DNA of 64,000 nucleotides, from positions 186,001-250,000 of the forward strand of contig NZ_JOEA01000004.1 in assembly GCF_000719115.1 (NCBI RefSeq), written 5' to 3'. Source of the DNA: Lentzea albidocapillata. GTDB taxonomy: Bacteria; Actinomycetota; Actinomycetes; Mycobacteriales; Pseudonocardiaceae. Positions 22,902 to 31,420 of this stretch are shown piece by piece. A model generated the notes under the pieces. It had not been told where the DNA came from. It saw nothing but the letters and a program-made list of their open reading frames with translations, and searched no databases. A program made the translations under genes and the position numbers. Numbering within the stretch: position 1 is the first letter of the stretch; each line of letters begins with the position of its first letter.

Positions 22902-24620
22902 GTGTTCCTGGGTTCACGATCTCGCCTGCGCGCCGCGGTCATCGCCGCGGCCGTGGGCGCCGGTGTGCTGACGGCGGCCACCCCCGCCGCTGCCGCACCT
23001 GCCGCGGGTACGCGTTCTTACCTGGTCATCACGGCGCCCGGTGCCACCGCCGGTGCCGCGACGGCTGTGGGCAGCAACGGTGGCACTGTGTGGACGAGCT
23101 ACGACGCCATTGGCGTCATCGTCGCGCACTCGGGTGCCGCTGACTTCGCCACCAGGATGCGCGCCATCACCGGTGTGCAGAAGGTCGGTGCCACGCGCAC
23201 CAGCGACATCCCGGCCGAGGCGGCGAATCCGCCGATTCCCGCCGCGCCCGCGCAGGCCACCCCGGCGGCCGGTGAGCCGTTGCGCACGGACATGACCCAG
23301 ATCGGCGCCGACAAGGCGTGGGCGATCAACCAGGGGTCGTCCAGCGTCACGGTCGGTGTGCTCGACACGGGCGTCGACGACCAGCACGCCGACCTCAAGC
23401 CGAACTTCGACACCACCAACTCCGCGTCCTGCGCCTACGGCAAGCTCGACACGCGTACCGGTTCGTGGCGTGACACCGGCACCCACGGCACGCACGTCGC
23501 CGGCACCGTCGCGGCGGCCAAGAACGGCAGCGGCATGGTCGGCGTCGCTCCCGGCGTGAAGATCGCCTCGGTGCGCATCGCCGAGAATCCGAGCGGGCTG
23601 TTCTTCCCGGAGAACACCATCTGCGCCATGGTCTTCTCCGGTGACCGCGGCTTCGAGGTGACCAACAACAGCTACTACACCGACCCGTGGCTGTTCAACT
23701 GCCCGGACAACGCCGACCAGGACGCGATCCTGGAGGGTGTGAAGCGCGCGGTGGCCTACGCCGAGGGCAAGGGCGTGCTCAACGTCGCCGCGGCGGGCAA
23801 CGAGAACTACAACCTCGCGAACAAGACCCGCGACGCGACCAGCCCCAACGACTCCACGCCGGCGACGCGCACCATCACCAACGCCTGCCTGAGCGTCCCG
23901 ACCGAGGTCACGGGCGTCGTCAGCGTCTCGTCGATCAGCTCGACGAACAGCAAGTCGTCGTTCTCCAACTACGGCACCGACAAGATCCACATCGCGGCGC
24001 CCGGCGACAGCGTCTACTCGACGGTTCCCGGTGGCCGCTACGGCTCCAAGTCCGGTACGTCGATGGCCTCCCCGCACGTCGCGGGCGTCGCCGCGCTGCT
24101 CAAGTCGACCAACCCCACCGCCACCCCGGCCCAGCTGCGCACGTTGCTGGCGACCCAGGCGGACGACCTGAGCTGCTCCGACAGCCGGTGCGCCGGCACC
24201 ACGGCGAAGAACAACTTCTTCGGTGAGGGCCGCGTCGACGCGCTGGCCGCGGTCGGCACCGGCACGCCTCCCGGCCGCTCGTTCGAGAACACGGACGACG
24301 TGGCCATCCCGGACAACGGCGCGGCCGTGACCAGCTCCATCACGGTCTCCGGCATCACCGGCAACGCCCCGGCCACGCTGAAGGCCGATGTCAACATCGT
24401 GCACACCTACCGAGGCGACCTGGTCATCGACCTGATCGCCCCGGACGGCACCGCGTACCGGCTCAAGGCTTCCAGCAGCAGCGACGGAGCCGACAACGTC
24501 GTGACGACCTACACCGTCAACGCCTCGAGCGAGGTCGCGAACGGCACCTGGAAACTGCGGGTCAAGGACGTCGCGGCGCAGGACGTCGGGCACATCAACT
24601 CCTGGAAGCTGACCTTCTAG
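22902..24620 (+). CDS. Secreted subtilisin-like serine protease with C-terminal P domain
   Basis: This 572-residue S8 protease has a signal peptide (to about residue 32, ending in TPAAAAPAA), an inhibitor-type propeptide to about residue 125, and a catalytic domain with D155 (VGVLDTGVDD), H195 (GTHGTHVAG) and S387 (SGTSMASPH). The last 110 residues are a proprotein-convertase P domain (HTYRGDLVIDLIAPDG, then GHINSWKLTF) common in actinobacterial exported proteases. GTG 22902 is chosen because GGAGG lies 6 bases upstream. A structured leader precedes it. It probably degrades protein outside the cell. Confidence 0.95.
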   Translation: MFLGSRSRLRAAVIAAAVGAGVLTAATPAAAAPAAGTRSYLVITAPGATAGAATAVGSNGGTVWTSYDAIGVIVAHSGAADFATRMRAITGVQKVGATRTSDIPAEAANPPIPAAPAQATPAAGEPLRTDMTQIGADKAWAINQGSSSVTVGVLDTGVDDQHADLKPNFDTTNSASCAYGKLDTRTGSWRDTGTHGTHVAGTVAAAKNGSGMVGVAPGVKIASVRIAENPSGLFFPENTICAMVFSGDRGFEVTNNSYYTDPWLFNCPDNADQDAILEGVKRAVAYAEGKGVLNVAAAGNENYNLANKTRDATSPNDSTPATRTITNACLSVPTEVTGVVSVSSISSTNSKSSFSNYGTDKIHIAAPGDSVYSTVPGGRYGSKSGTSMASPHVAGVAALLKSTNPTATPAQLRTLLATQADDLSCSDSRCAGTTAKNNFFGEGRVDALAAVGTGTPPGRSFENTDDVAIPDNGAAVTSSITVSGITGNAPATLKADVNIVHTYRGDLVIDLIAPDGTAYRLKASSSSDGADNVVTTYTVNASSEVANGTWKLRVKDVAAQDVGHINSWKLTF

Positions 24621-24688
24621 GACGGCATTCGGAGGAACCTCGGCGGCCACGGCTAACCAACGTCCCTGCCTGCAGCGATAGCAGTGAC

Positions 24689-25330
24689 GTGGAACCCGAT
24701 CTGTGGTCGTCGGCCGCCGAGGCCCTCGACGAGCACGAACACGCCCTCGTGATGGCCCGGCTGGCAGGCACGATCGTCGGTCCCGGCCAGACCGAGCGCC
24801 TGGCCAGGGGCGAACGCGACGTCGTGTTCCTGCTGCCCGACCGGCTGGTGCTGGTGCGGCCGGAGCCGTTCTGGTCGGGTTCGTACGACCGCGGGCAGAT
24901 CGTGCGCATCATGCTCGCCGCCGGGCACGTCCAGTTCGACGTGACCGGCGGCGACAGCCTCGAGTTCTGGATCGACACCGACCTCTCCCCCGCCGAGCCG
25001 TTCGTCGAGCAGGCCCAGAACTGGCTGGCCCCGCGCAGGAGCTCCGCCGGCGGCGCGATCATCGGGTTCGGTCTCGCGATCATCATCGCTTTCCTGTTCA
25101 TCCTCGGGCCGGTGGACCTGATGCCGTCGGACGACCGGCTCACCGTCAAGTCCAGCTGCGGCGACTTCCTCCGTGCGGGCGTCGACGAGCAGGTCGAGCT
25201 GCTCAGACGGCTCTTCGGGCAGGTCGGCACACCCGCCGAGGCGGACAAGCCGATGACGCTCGACGCGTCCCGCCGCCACTGCGGTGAGCACAACGGCGCG
25301 ACGCTCGACTCGCTCGTCACCGGAAAATGA
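24689..25330 (+). CDS. Membrane-anchored protein of unknown function
   Basis: This 213-residue protein has an N-terminal region of about 120 residues with alternating short strands (RDVVFLLPDRLVLVRPEP, VQFDVTGGDSLEFWIDTD) that looks like a small beta domain, then one transmembrane helix (AIIGFGLAIIIAFLFILG), then an external tail with two Cys (SSCGDFL, RRHCGEH) that could form a disulfide. GTG 24689 has no clear ribosome site. No family is recognised. Its stop lies 6 bases before the inverted-repeat element at 25336. Confidence 0.7.
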   Translation: MEPDLWSSAAEALDEHEHALVMARLAGTIVGPGQTERLARGERDVVFLLPDRLVLVRPEPFWSGSYDRGQIVRIMLAAGHVQFDVTGGDSLEFWIDTDLSPAEPFVEQAQNWLAPRRSSAGGAIIGFGLAIIIAFLFILGPVDLMPSDDRLTVKSSCGDFLRAGVDEQVELLRRLFGQVGTPAEADKPMTLDASRRHCGEHNGATLDSLVTGK

Positions 25331-25335
25331 CGCCC

Positions 25336-25437
25336 AGGGTCTGTATCGAAGTCTGGTTCGATGAGAGCTGCGCTTGAGGTGGTTCCTGGGGCCGCCTCGG
25401 GCCCGGCTGTCGCGGACCAGACTTCGAGACAGGCCCT
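25336..25437. repeat. 102-bp element with 21-bp terminal inverted repeats (MITE-like)
   Basis: The first 21 bases (25336-25356) and the last 21 bases (25417-25437) are inverted repeats with 19 of 21 matches. Both contain the CGAAGTCTGG / CCAGACTTCG core. The interior of 60 bases has no coding sequence. Size and structure fit a miniature inverted-repeat element or collapsed IS end, placed neatly between two genes. A target-site duplication is not clear. The stem can also act as a terminator for the gene upstream. Confidence 0.65.
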
Positions 25438-25448
25438 AAAGTGCGAGG

Positions 25449-26351
25449 GTGTTCGATACCCGCCAGCTTGAGGTCTTCGCGACGGTGGCCAGGACCGGCT
25501 CGTTCAGCGCCGCCGCCCGGCTGCTGCACTGCTCCCAGCCCGCCGTGAGCCAGCAGATGCGCACGCTGGAGCGGCAGGTCGGCGGGCCGCTGTTCGTGCG
25601 GACGGGCCGGGGACTGCACCTCACCGAGGCCGGCCGGATCCTGGCGGAACGCGGGTCGGACCTGCTGGACCGGCTGGCGACGACCCACCAGCAGGTCAGC
25701 GCGATAGCCACGCACGACATCGGCACGATCCGGATCTGCGCGTTCCCGAGCGCCAACGTGTCACTCGTGCCCGCGGCGGCGGCGATCCTGGCCGAGGAAC
25801 GGCCCCAGCTGCGGCTCGAGCTGGTCGAGGAGGAGCCGCCGGACTCGTTCGCGCTGCTGCGGCGCGGTGAGGTCGACCTGGTGCTGAGCTTCAGCTACCT
25901 CGACGAACCGCAGGACGAGGCCACCGTGAACGGCATGTTGAGCGTGCCGTTGCTGCGGGAGCCGCTGGCGTTGCTCGTGCCCGCCGGTCATCGGCTCGCC
26001 GGCCGTGAGCGCGTGTCGCTGACCGAGGCGGCCGAGGAACGCTGGATCGCCGGTTGTGTGCGGTGCCAGCGCGCGCTGCACCAGGCGTGCGCGGCGGCCG
26101 GGTTCGTCCCGGACATCACCTGCTCGACCGACGACAACCTGGCCATCCAGAGTCTCGTCACCGCTGGTCTGGGCGTCGCGCTGGTGCCCAGACTGCTGCT
26201 GTCGTTCCTGCAGCACCCCGGTCTGACCGCGGTCGAGGTGGAGTCGGCGGCGCAACGGCTCACCTCGCTCTACACCTGGCCGGACCTCATCCAGCTGCCG
26301 ATCATGCGGGCGACCGTGGACGCGTTGATCTCCGCGTCAGCCAAGGCATAA
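25449..26351 (+). CDS. LysR-family transcriptional regulator
   Basis: This 300-residue regulator has the LysR winged helix (RQLEVFATVARTGSFSAAARLLHCSQPAVSQQMRTLE) and an effector-binding domain. It precedes a YeiH-type exporter gene in the same direction, an arrangement like the E. coli yeiE-yeiH region, where YeiE is a LysR regulator linked to sulfite. WIAGCVRCQRALHQAC has an unusual run of three Cys in the effector domain, a possible redox or thiol sensor. GTG 25449 is the start, 11 bases beyond the inverted-repeat element. A dyad overlaps its stop codon. Confidence 0.92.
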   Translation: MFDTRQLEVFATVARTGSFSAAARLLHCSQPAVSQQMRTLERQVGGPLFVRTGRGLHLTEAGRILAERGSDLLDRLATTHQQVSAIATHDIGTIRICAFPSANVSLVPAAAAILAEERPQLRLELVEEEPPDSFALLRRGEVDLVLSFSYLDEPQDEATVNGMLSVPLLREPLALLVPAGHRLAGRERVSLTEAAEERWIAGCVRCQRALHQACAAAGFVPDITCSTDDNLAIQSLVTAGLGVALVPRLLLSFLQHPGLTAVEVESAAQRLTSLYTWPDLIQLPIMRATVDALISASAKA

Positions 26352-26363
26352 GCGCGCCTTATG
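26347..26363. promoter_or_regulatory. LysR-type dyad before the YeiH-like gene
   Basis: CATAAG-cgcgc-CTTATG is a perfect 6-bp-arm dyad with the T-N11-A spacing typical of LysR sites. It overlaps the stop codon of the LysR gene and lies 58 bases before the exporter start. Binding by the adjacent LysR protein is the simplest reading. Confidence 0.55.
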
Positions 26364-26420
26364 GACCTCCAAGAAATGGTCATCTACTGCGCATAGCCCG
26401 CGCTGGCCATCGTTATCGGT

Positions 26421-27416
26421 ATGGGCATCGTCAGGACGACCCCGCGCACGGCCGACTCGGTGTTGCCCGGCCTCGCGCTGGTCGCGGCCGGTGTCGCGGT
26501 CGCGATGGTCGTGTCCTGGCTGCAGCCCTCGGTCAGCGCGCTCACCGTCGCCGTGCTGCTCGGCGCCGTCGTGGCCAACGTCGTGACGCTGCCGCCGTCG
26601 GTCACTCCGGGGATCAAGGTCGCCGGACGCCGCCTGCTGCGCCTGGGTGTCGTGCTGCTCGGGTTGAAGCTCGTGTTCCAGGACGTGCTGAAGCTCGGCT
26701 ACGAGATCCTGCTGCTCGCGGTGATCGCCGTGGTCGTCACGTTCGTCGTGACGCGCTGGCTCGGGCGGCTGCTCGGGGTCAGTGAGGGCCTGTCGCTGCT
26801 CATCGCGACCGGGTTCTCGATCTGCGGCGCCTCCGCGGTGGCCGCGATGAACAGCGTCCGCCAGCAGGACGAGGAGGACGTGGCGAAGGCGCTCGGCCTG
26901 GTCACGCTCTTCGGCACCGTCGCGATGTTCGCCCTGCCCGCGTTGTTCCCGCTGACAGGCCTCACGCCCGCGCAGTACGGGGTGTGGGCGGGTGGCAGCG
27001 TGCACGAGGTCGCGCAGGTCGTGGCCGCCGCCGGACCTGTCACCGGCGCTCTGGCCATCGCCGTCGCGGTGAAGCTGACGCGGGTCGTGCTGCTCGCGCC
27101 GATGCTCGCCGCCGTGAGCTTCGCCGAGCGCCTCAAGTACCCGGCGTCCGGGCAGCGTCCGCCGATCGTGCCGTTGTTCGTGCTCGGTTTCCTCGCGATG
27201 GCGGCGGTGCGGGCGACCGGCCTGCTGCCGGACGTCGTGCTGTCGGCGGCGACGTTCGTCGACAACATGCTGCTGGCGGCGGGCATGTTCGCGCTCGGCA
27301 CGGCGGTGCGCCTGCGTTCCCTGATCCGTTCCGGCCCGGCGGTGCTGCTGCTGGGCCTGCTCTCGACCACGGTGATCGTCGTCCTGGTGCTGACCGGCAC
27401 GGTGTTGATCGGCTGA
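26421..27416 (+). CDS. YeiH-family putative sulfate/sulfite exporter
   Basis: This 331-residue membrane protein has about ten helices and the family features LLRLGVVLLGLKLVFQDV, ATGFSICGASAVAAMNS, GVWAGGSVHEVAQVVAAA and VDNMLLAAGMFALGTAVRLRSL. YeiH-type proteins (UPF0324) are predicted to export sulfate-type anions. The next gene, 30 bases downstream, is a cysteine dioxygenase whose pathway ends in sulfite, so a role in removing sulfite or a related oxyanion is plausible. Control by the upstream LysR protein is likely. Confidence 0.85.
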   Translation: MGIVRTTPRTADSVLPGLALVAAGVAVAMVVSWLQPSVSALTVAVLLGAVVANVVTLPPSVTPGIKVAGRRLLRLGVVLLGLKLVFQDVLKLGYEILLLAVIAVVVTFVVTRWLGRLLGVSEGLSLLIATGFSICGASAVAAMNSVRQQDEEDVAKALGLVTLFGTVAMFALPALFPLTGLTPAQYGVWAGGSVHEVAQVVAAAGPVTGALAIAVAVKLTRVVLLAPMLAAVSFAERLKYPASGQRPPIVPLFVLGFLAMAAVRATGLLPDVVLSAATFVDNMLLAAGMFALGTAVRLRSLIRSGPAVLLLGLLSTTVIVVLVLTGTVLIG

Positions 27417-27446
27417 TCTCCGCTTTCCTCAGAGGAGGACCCGCTC

Positions 27447-27980
27447 ATGACGCACAGCCTGCTCTCCCCCACGGCCACGCTTCTGGTGGGCTCGCTCCGG
27501 GTCGCGATCGCCGGCGGCGGCGATGACCGGGCCGTCGCCGCTCGGGTGGCGCGAACCCTGGAGGGCCACCTCACCGACCCGTTCCTGCTGAGCGCGGCGC
27601 AGCGGGAACCCGACCCGAACGCCTACCGCCAGCACGTCCTGCACGTCGAGCAGGACGGCAGCTTCTCGGTCGTCGCGCTGGTGTGGTTGCCGGGTCAGGA
27701 GACCTGCATCCACGACCACGTCTCGTGGTGCGTCGTCGGCACGTACGTCGGCGAGGAGGAGGAGACCACCTACCGGCTGAGCGGCGATCGGCTGATCCCG
27801 TTGCGCGTCAACAAGACCCCGGAGGGTGTGGCGTCCTACCTGGTGCCGCCGGGCGACATCCACAAGGTGTGCAACAACTCCAGCTCCGTGGCGATCTCGA
27901 TCCACGTCTACGGCGCCGACGTCAGCATCCTCGGCACGAGCATCCGGCGGCGCTACGACCAGCCCGTCAGCGGGCGATGA
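27447..27980 (+). CDS. Cysteine dioxygenase-family enzyme
   Basis: This 177-residue cupin has the three-His iron site of thiol dioxygenases: H89 and H91 in [14 protein letters not shown] and H139 in [10 protein letters not shown]. These enzymes add O2 to the thiol of cysteine or a similar thiol, giving a sulfinate that later releases sulfite. The ATG has GAGGAGG upstream and follows the YeiH-like gene closely. The last 14 bases overlap the convergent TetR gene. The exact thiol substrate (cysteine or mercaptopropionate) cannot be told from sequence alone. Confidence 0.87.
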   Translation: MTHSLLSPTATLLVGSLRVAIAGGGDDRAVAARVARTLEGHLTDPFLLSAAQREPDPNAYRQHVLHVEQDGSFSVVALVWLPGQETCIHDHVSWCVVGTYVGEEEETTYRLSGDRLIPLRVNKTPEGVASYLVPPGDIHKVCNNSSSVAISIHVYGADVSILGTSIRRRYDQPVSGR

Positions 27981-28581
27981 CGCCCCGCTCGATCGCACCG
28001 GTGGCGAACTCGACCAGCTGAGCCGGCTTGACCCGGTTGACGCGGGCGCCCTGCAGCAGCAGGTCGTCCGCGAGGCCGATCAGCGAGTCCCAGACCCAGT
28101 GCGGCAGCGCGGGATCGTCGATCAGCTCCTGGCCGCACGCCTCGGCGGTCTCCTTCAACGCCTTCGCGAGCGCCTTGAGCGTCTTGCGGTAGTCCTGGGC
28201 CGATCCGGCGACCTCCCTGCCCCTGCGGCCGCCGGAGAGCACCTTGGCCTCCCACTGCGCGGCCGACCGCCCGAACCGCCGCCAGAGCTCGGTGATCTGC
28301 GGCTCGACCTCCCTGAGCACGCCCGCGATGCCGAGGCCGCGGTCGACCGTGGCGAGGGTGCGCTGCAGCTCGTCCAGGCGCCGTTCCATCAACGCCGCGA
28401 AGACATCCTCCTTGCCGGAGAAGTACTGGTACACGGTGCCGGAACTGACGCCCGCGCCGACCGCGATCGCGCGCATGGTCAGGCCCGCGTAGCCCTGCTG
28501 TTCGAGGATCAGCTCGGCGGACGACAGGATGTCACGCCGCCTGCCCTCCGCGTCCCCCCAGGCCGTCTGCTCGGTGCTCAC
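27967..28581 (-). CDS. TetR-family regulator of the sulfation operon
   Basis: This 204-residue regulator has an N-terminal TetR helix-turn-helix ([35 protein letters not shown]). GTG 28581 is the start. It is divergent from cysD, and the gap holds two TTGAAC-type dyads arranged as a 13-bp perfect inverted repeat. A third copy lies before the DUF1214 gene at 31421. The protein therefore probably represses itself, the PAPS genes and the sulfotransferase genes, and responds to an unknown, probably hydrophobic, ligand. Confidence 0.92.
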   Translation of the reverse strand: MSTEQTAWGDAEGRRRDILSSAELILEQQGYAGLTMRAIAVGAGVSSGTVYQYFSGKEDVFAALMERRLDELQRTLATVDRGLGIAGVLREVEPQITELWRRFGRSAAQWEAKVLSGGRRGREVAGSAQDYRKTLKALAKALKETAEACGQELIDDPALPHWVWDSLIGLADDLLLQGARVNRVKPAQLVEFATGAIERGVIAR

Positions 28582-28596
28582 GGCGTTCAGCCTACT

Positions 28597-28633
28597 TTGA
28601 ACAACGTTCAAAAGCATATTGAACGTTGTTCGG
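28597..28633. promoter_or_regulatory. Double TetR operator between tetR and cysD
   Basis: TTGAACAACGTTCAA (28597-28611) and TTGAACGTTGTTCGG (28619-28633) are two TTGAAC-N3-GTTC dyads. Together they form a 13-bp perfect inverted repeat, GAACAACGTTCAA against TTGAACGTTGTTC, with a 7-base spacer. The first begins 15 bases upstream of the tetR start. The layout fits two TetR dimers controlling both divergent genes. Confidence 0.75.
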
Positions 28634-28698
28634 TTTGCTCGCTACTCTCGGGTGCATGGCGGAGACCGATGCCGCCCGGAACTGGCGGGGGTGCTCGC

Positions 28699-29586
28699 AT
28701 GAACCACCTCGACCGGCTGGAAGCGGACAGCATCGACATCTTCCGCGAGGCCGTGGCGGAGAGCGAACGACCGGTGCTGCTGTACTCGATCGGCAAGGAC
28801 AGCTCGGTGCTGCTCCACCTGGCGCGCAAGGCCTTCTACCCGTCGAAGACGCCGTTCCCGTTGCTGCACGTGGACACCACGTGGAAGTTCCGGGAGATGA
28901 TCGAGTTCCGGGACGCGACGGTCGCCTCGCTCGGGCTGGAGCTGATCGTGCACCGCAATCCGGACTGCGTGGCCGAGGGCATCAACCCGTTCGACCACGG
29001 CTCCGCACGCCACACCGACCTGTGGAAGACGCAGGGGCTGCGGCAGGCGCTGGACGAGCACCGCTTCGACGTGGCGTTCGGCGGCGCGCGGCGCGACGAG
29101 GAGGCCTCGCGCGCCAAGGAAAGGGTGTTCTCGTTCCGGACCGCGCAGCACCAGTGGGACCCGAAGAACCAGCGGCCGGAACTGTGGCGGCTCTACAACA
29201 CGCGGGTCGCGCCCGGCGAGAGCATCAGGGTGTTCCCCCTGTCGAACTGGACCGAGCTCGACGTGTGGCGCTACGTCGAACGCGAGCGGATTCCCGTGGT
29301 GCCGCTGTACTTCGCGGCAGTGCGACCGGTGGTCGACCGTGACGGCACGCTGATCATGGTCGACGACGACCGGATGCCGTTGCACTCCGAGCCGCGGCAG
29401 GAGCTGGTCCGGTTCCGGACGCTCGGCTGCTATCCGCTGACGGGCGCGGTGCGCAGCGAGGCGCGCACGGTCGCGGAGATCGTCGAGGAGATGCGGGCCG
29501 CGACGACGTCGGAGCGGCAGGGCCGGGTGATCGACCACGACCAGAGCGGGTCGATGGAGCGCAAGAAGCGGGAGGGGTACTTCTGA
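28699..29586 (+). CDS. cysD: Sulfate adenylyltransferase subunit 2
   Basis: This 295-residue protein is the catalytic subunit of ATP sulfurylase, which joins sulfate and ATP to give APS. The PP-loop is [21 protein letters not shown]. Other markers are [39 protein letters not shown] and [18 protein letters not shown]. The C-terminus ([12 protein letters not shown]) is characteristic. The stop overlaps the cysNC start (TGATG), so the two subunits are coupled. The location before a sulfotransferase operon, with no reductases nearby, suggests dedicated PAPS supply. Confidence 0.96.
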   Translation: MNHLDRLEADSIDIFREAVAESERPVLLYSIGKDSSVLLHLARKAFYPSKTPFPLLHVDTTWKFREMIEFRDATVASLGLELIVHRNPDCVAEGINPFDHGSARHTDLWKTQGLRQALDEHRFDVAFGGARRDEEASRAKERVFSFRTAQHQWDPKNQRPELWRLYNTRVAPGESIRVFPLSNWTELDVWRYVERERIPVVPLYFAAVRPVVDRDGTLIMVDDDRMPLHSEPRQELVRFRTLGCYPLTGAVRSEARTVAEIVEEMRAATTSERQGRVIDHDQSGSMERKKREGYF

Positions 29587-31361
29587 TGGAGCTTCTGCGG
29601 TTCATCACCTGCGGCAGCGTGGACGACGGCAAGAGCACGCTCATCGGGCGGCTGCTGTACGAGTCGAAGCTGCTGTACGCCGACCACCTCGCGGCCCTGG
29701 AGGCGGATTCGCGCCGGGTCGGCACGCGCGGCGGCGAACTGGACTTCGCGCTGCTCGTGGACGGGCTGGCCGCCGAACGCGAGCAGGGCATCACGATCGA
29801 CGTCGCCTACCGGTTCTTCGCGACCGAGGCACGGCGGTTCATCGTCGCGGACACTCCGGGGCACGAGCAGTACACGCGCAACATGGTCACCGGCGCTTCC
29901 ACCGCCGATGCGGCGGTTCTACTGCTCGACGCGCGCAAGGGTGTGCTCAGTCAGACGCGCCGGCACGCGCGGATCGTGTCGCTGCTGGGCATCCGGCACG
30001 TGGTTCTGGCCGTGAACAAGCTCGACCTCGCGGACTATTCACGGGAGCTGTTCGAGGAGGTCAGCGCGTCGTTCACGGAGTTCGCCGCGGAGCTGGACTT
30101 CACGGAGATCACCTGTGTGCCGATGTCGGCGACCGAGGGCGTCAACGTGGTCGGCCGCAGCGAGCTGACGCCCTGGTACAACGGGCCGACCCTGCTGCAG
30201 TGGCTGGAATCGGTCGAACCGCAGCCGCGACGAGACGTATCGTCTCGCTTCCTCGTGCAGTGGGTGAACAGGCCGGACGCGACGTTCCGCGGGCTGTCCG
30301 GGCGCGTGCTGGGCGGGACACTCCGACGAGACGAGACGGTCCGTCTCGGCAACCGGACCACCACCGTGGCCCGGATCGTCACGATGGACGGCGACCTGGA
30401 CGAGGCGCCGACCGGATCGTCGGTCACGGTGGTGCTGGCGGACGACGTGGACGCGAGCCGGGGCGACGTCCTGGGCGCCGCGCAGGATCCACCGGGCATC
30501 GCAAGCGAGTTCCAGGCGCGGCTGGTGTGGCTGCACGAGAACGGACTGCTGCCCGGCCGCCGGTACCTCGCCAAGATCGGCGCGCGCACGGTCGGCTTCA
30601 CCGCAGCCAAGGCCTTGCACCTCAACGAGATCGGCGTCGACAACGTGCACTTCGACGCACCCGTGCCGTTCGAGAGCTACCGCACCAACCGCGATCTGGG
30701 CTCGTTCGTGGTGCTCGACCGGCTGTCCAACGCCACCGTCGGCGCCGGGATGATCGATTTCGCATTGCACCCGCACAACGCGCGCTGGCAGACGCTCACC
30801 GTCGACAAGCAGGCCCGGGTCGCGCGCAACGGGCACCGGCCGTGCGTGGTGTGGCTGACCGGGTTGTCCGGCGCGGGCAAGTCCACGATCGCCGACCTGG
30901 TCGAGAAGGCGCTGCACGCCGAGGGCAGGCACACGTTCCTGCTCGACGGCGACAACGTGCGGCACGGACTCAACTCCGACCTCGGGTTCACCGACGCCGA
31001 CCGCGTCGAGAACATCCGGCGCATCGCCGAGGTCGCCGCGCTGATGGTCGACGCGGGGCTGATCGTGCTGGTCTCGTTCATCTCGCCGTTCCGGGCCGAG
31101 CGGGCGCTGGCGCGAGAGCTGGTCGGCGAGAACGAGTTCTGCGAGGTCTTCGTGGACACGCCACTGGCCGTGGCCGAACAGCGCGACCCGAAAGGCCTGT
31201 ACCGCAAGGCCCGCAGGGGTGAGCTGGCGAACTTCACCGGCATCGACTCGCCCTACGAACCACCGCGACGACCCGAGGTGCGGCTCGACACAACGGCATT
31301 GAGTCCACAGGCCGCCGCCGAGGTCGTGCTCCAGCGGCTGCGCGCGCTCGGCGTCTGTTGA
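29586..31361 (+). CDS. cysNC: Fused sulfate adenylyltransferase GTPase subunit / APS kinase
   Basis: This 591-residue fusion has an N-terminal CysN GTPase (G1 GSVDDGKST at 10-18, [12 protein letters not shown]), EF-Tu-like beta barrels, and a C-terminal CysC APS kinase (P-loop GLSGAGKST at about 425-432, then [15 protein letters not shown] and [13 protein letters not shown]). With CysD it converts sulfate to PAPS. Fusion of CysN and CysC is common in mycobacteria and relatives. The stop codon lies inside a TTGAAC-type dyad that begins the control region of the next operon section. Confidence 0.96.
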   Translation: MELLRFITCGSVDDGKSTLIGRLLYESKLLYADHLAALEADSRRVGTRGGELDFALLVDGLAAEREQGITIDVAYRFFATEARRFIVADTPGHEQYTRNMVTGASTADAAVLLLDARKGVLSQTRRHARIVSLLGIRHVVLAVNKLDLADYSRELFEEVSASFTEFAAELDFTEITCVPMSATEGVNVVGRSELTPWYNGPTLLQWLESVEPQPRRDVSSRFLVQWVNRPDATFRGLSGRVLGGTLRRDETVRLGNRTTTVARIVTMDGDLDEAPTGSSVTVVLADDVDASRGDVLGAAQDPPGIASEFQARLVWLHENGLLPGRRYLAKIGARTVGFTAAKALHLNEIGVDNVHFDAPVPFESYRTNRDLGSFVVLDRLSNATVGAGMIDFALHPHNARWQTLTVDKQARVARNGHRPCVVWLTGLSGAGKSTIADLVEKALHAEGRHTFLLDGDNVRHGLNSDLGFTDADRVENIRRIAEVAALMVDAGLIVLVSFISPFRAERALARELVGENEFCEVFVDTPLAVAEQRDPKGLYRKARRGELANFTGIDSPYEPPRRPEVRLDTTALSPQAAAEVVLQRLRALGVC

Positions 31362-31403
31362 ACGTTGTCCAAAATCGTGTACGTTCAGCTAGAACACGTT
31401 CTA
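31358..31403 (+). promoter_or_regulatory. TTGAAC dyad plus KstR-like palindrome before the DUF1214 gene
   Basis: TTGAACGTTGTCCAA (31358-31372) repeats the operator found before cysD with one arm mismatch and overlaps the cysNC stop. TAGAACACGTTCTA (31390-31403, flanked by C and G) fits the 14-bp KstR consensus TnnAACnnGTTnnA known from mycobacterial sterol catabolism. The start codon follows at 31421. The two sites suggest dual control of the downstream genes. Confidence 0.65.
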
Positions 31404-31420
31404 GATTCGGGAGGCATCCA

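Noticed and set aside
22914..24650. 578-codon open frame on the - strand across the protease
   Set aside because: The + strand encodes a complete S8 protease with all catalytic residues. The antisense product is low-complexity Arg/Gly/Val sequence.
28626..29342. Alternative + strand frame of 238 codons over cysD
   Set aside because: It is an out-of-frame shadow of cysD. The CysD frame has the PP-loop and the characteristic C-terminus.
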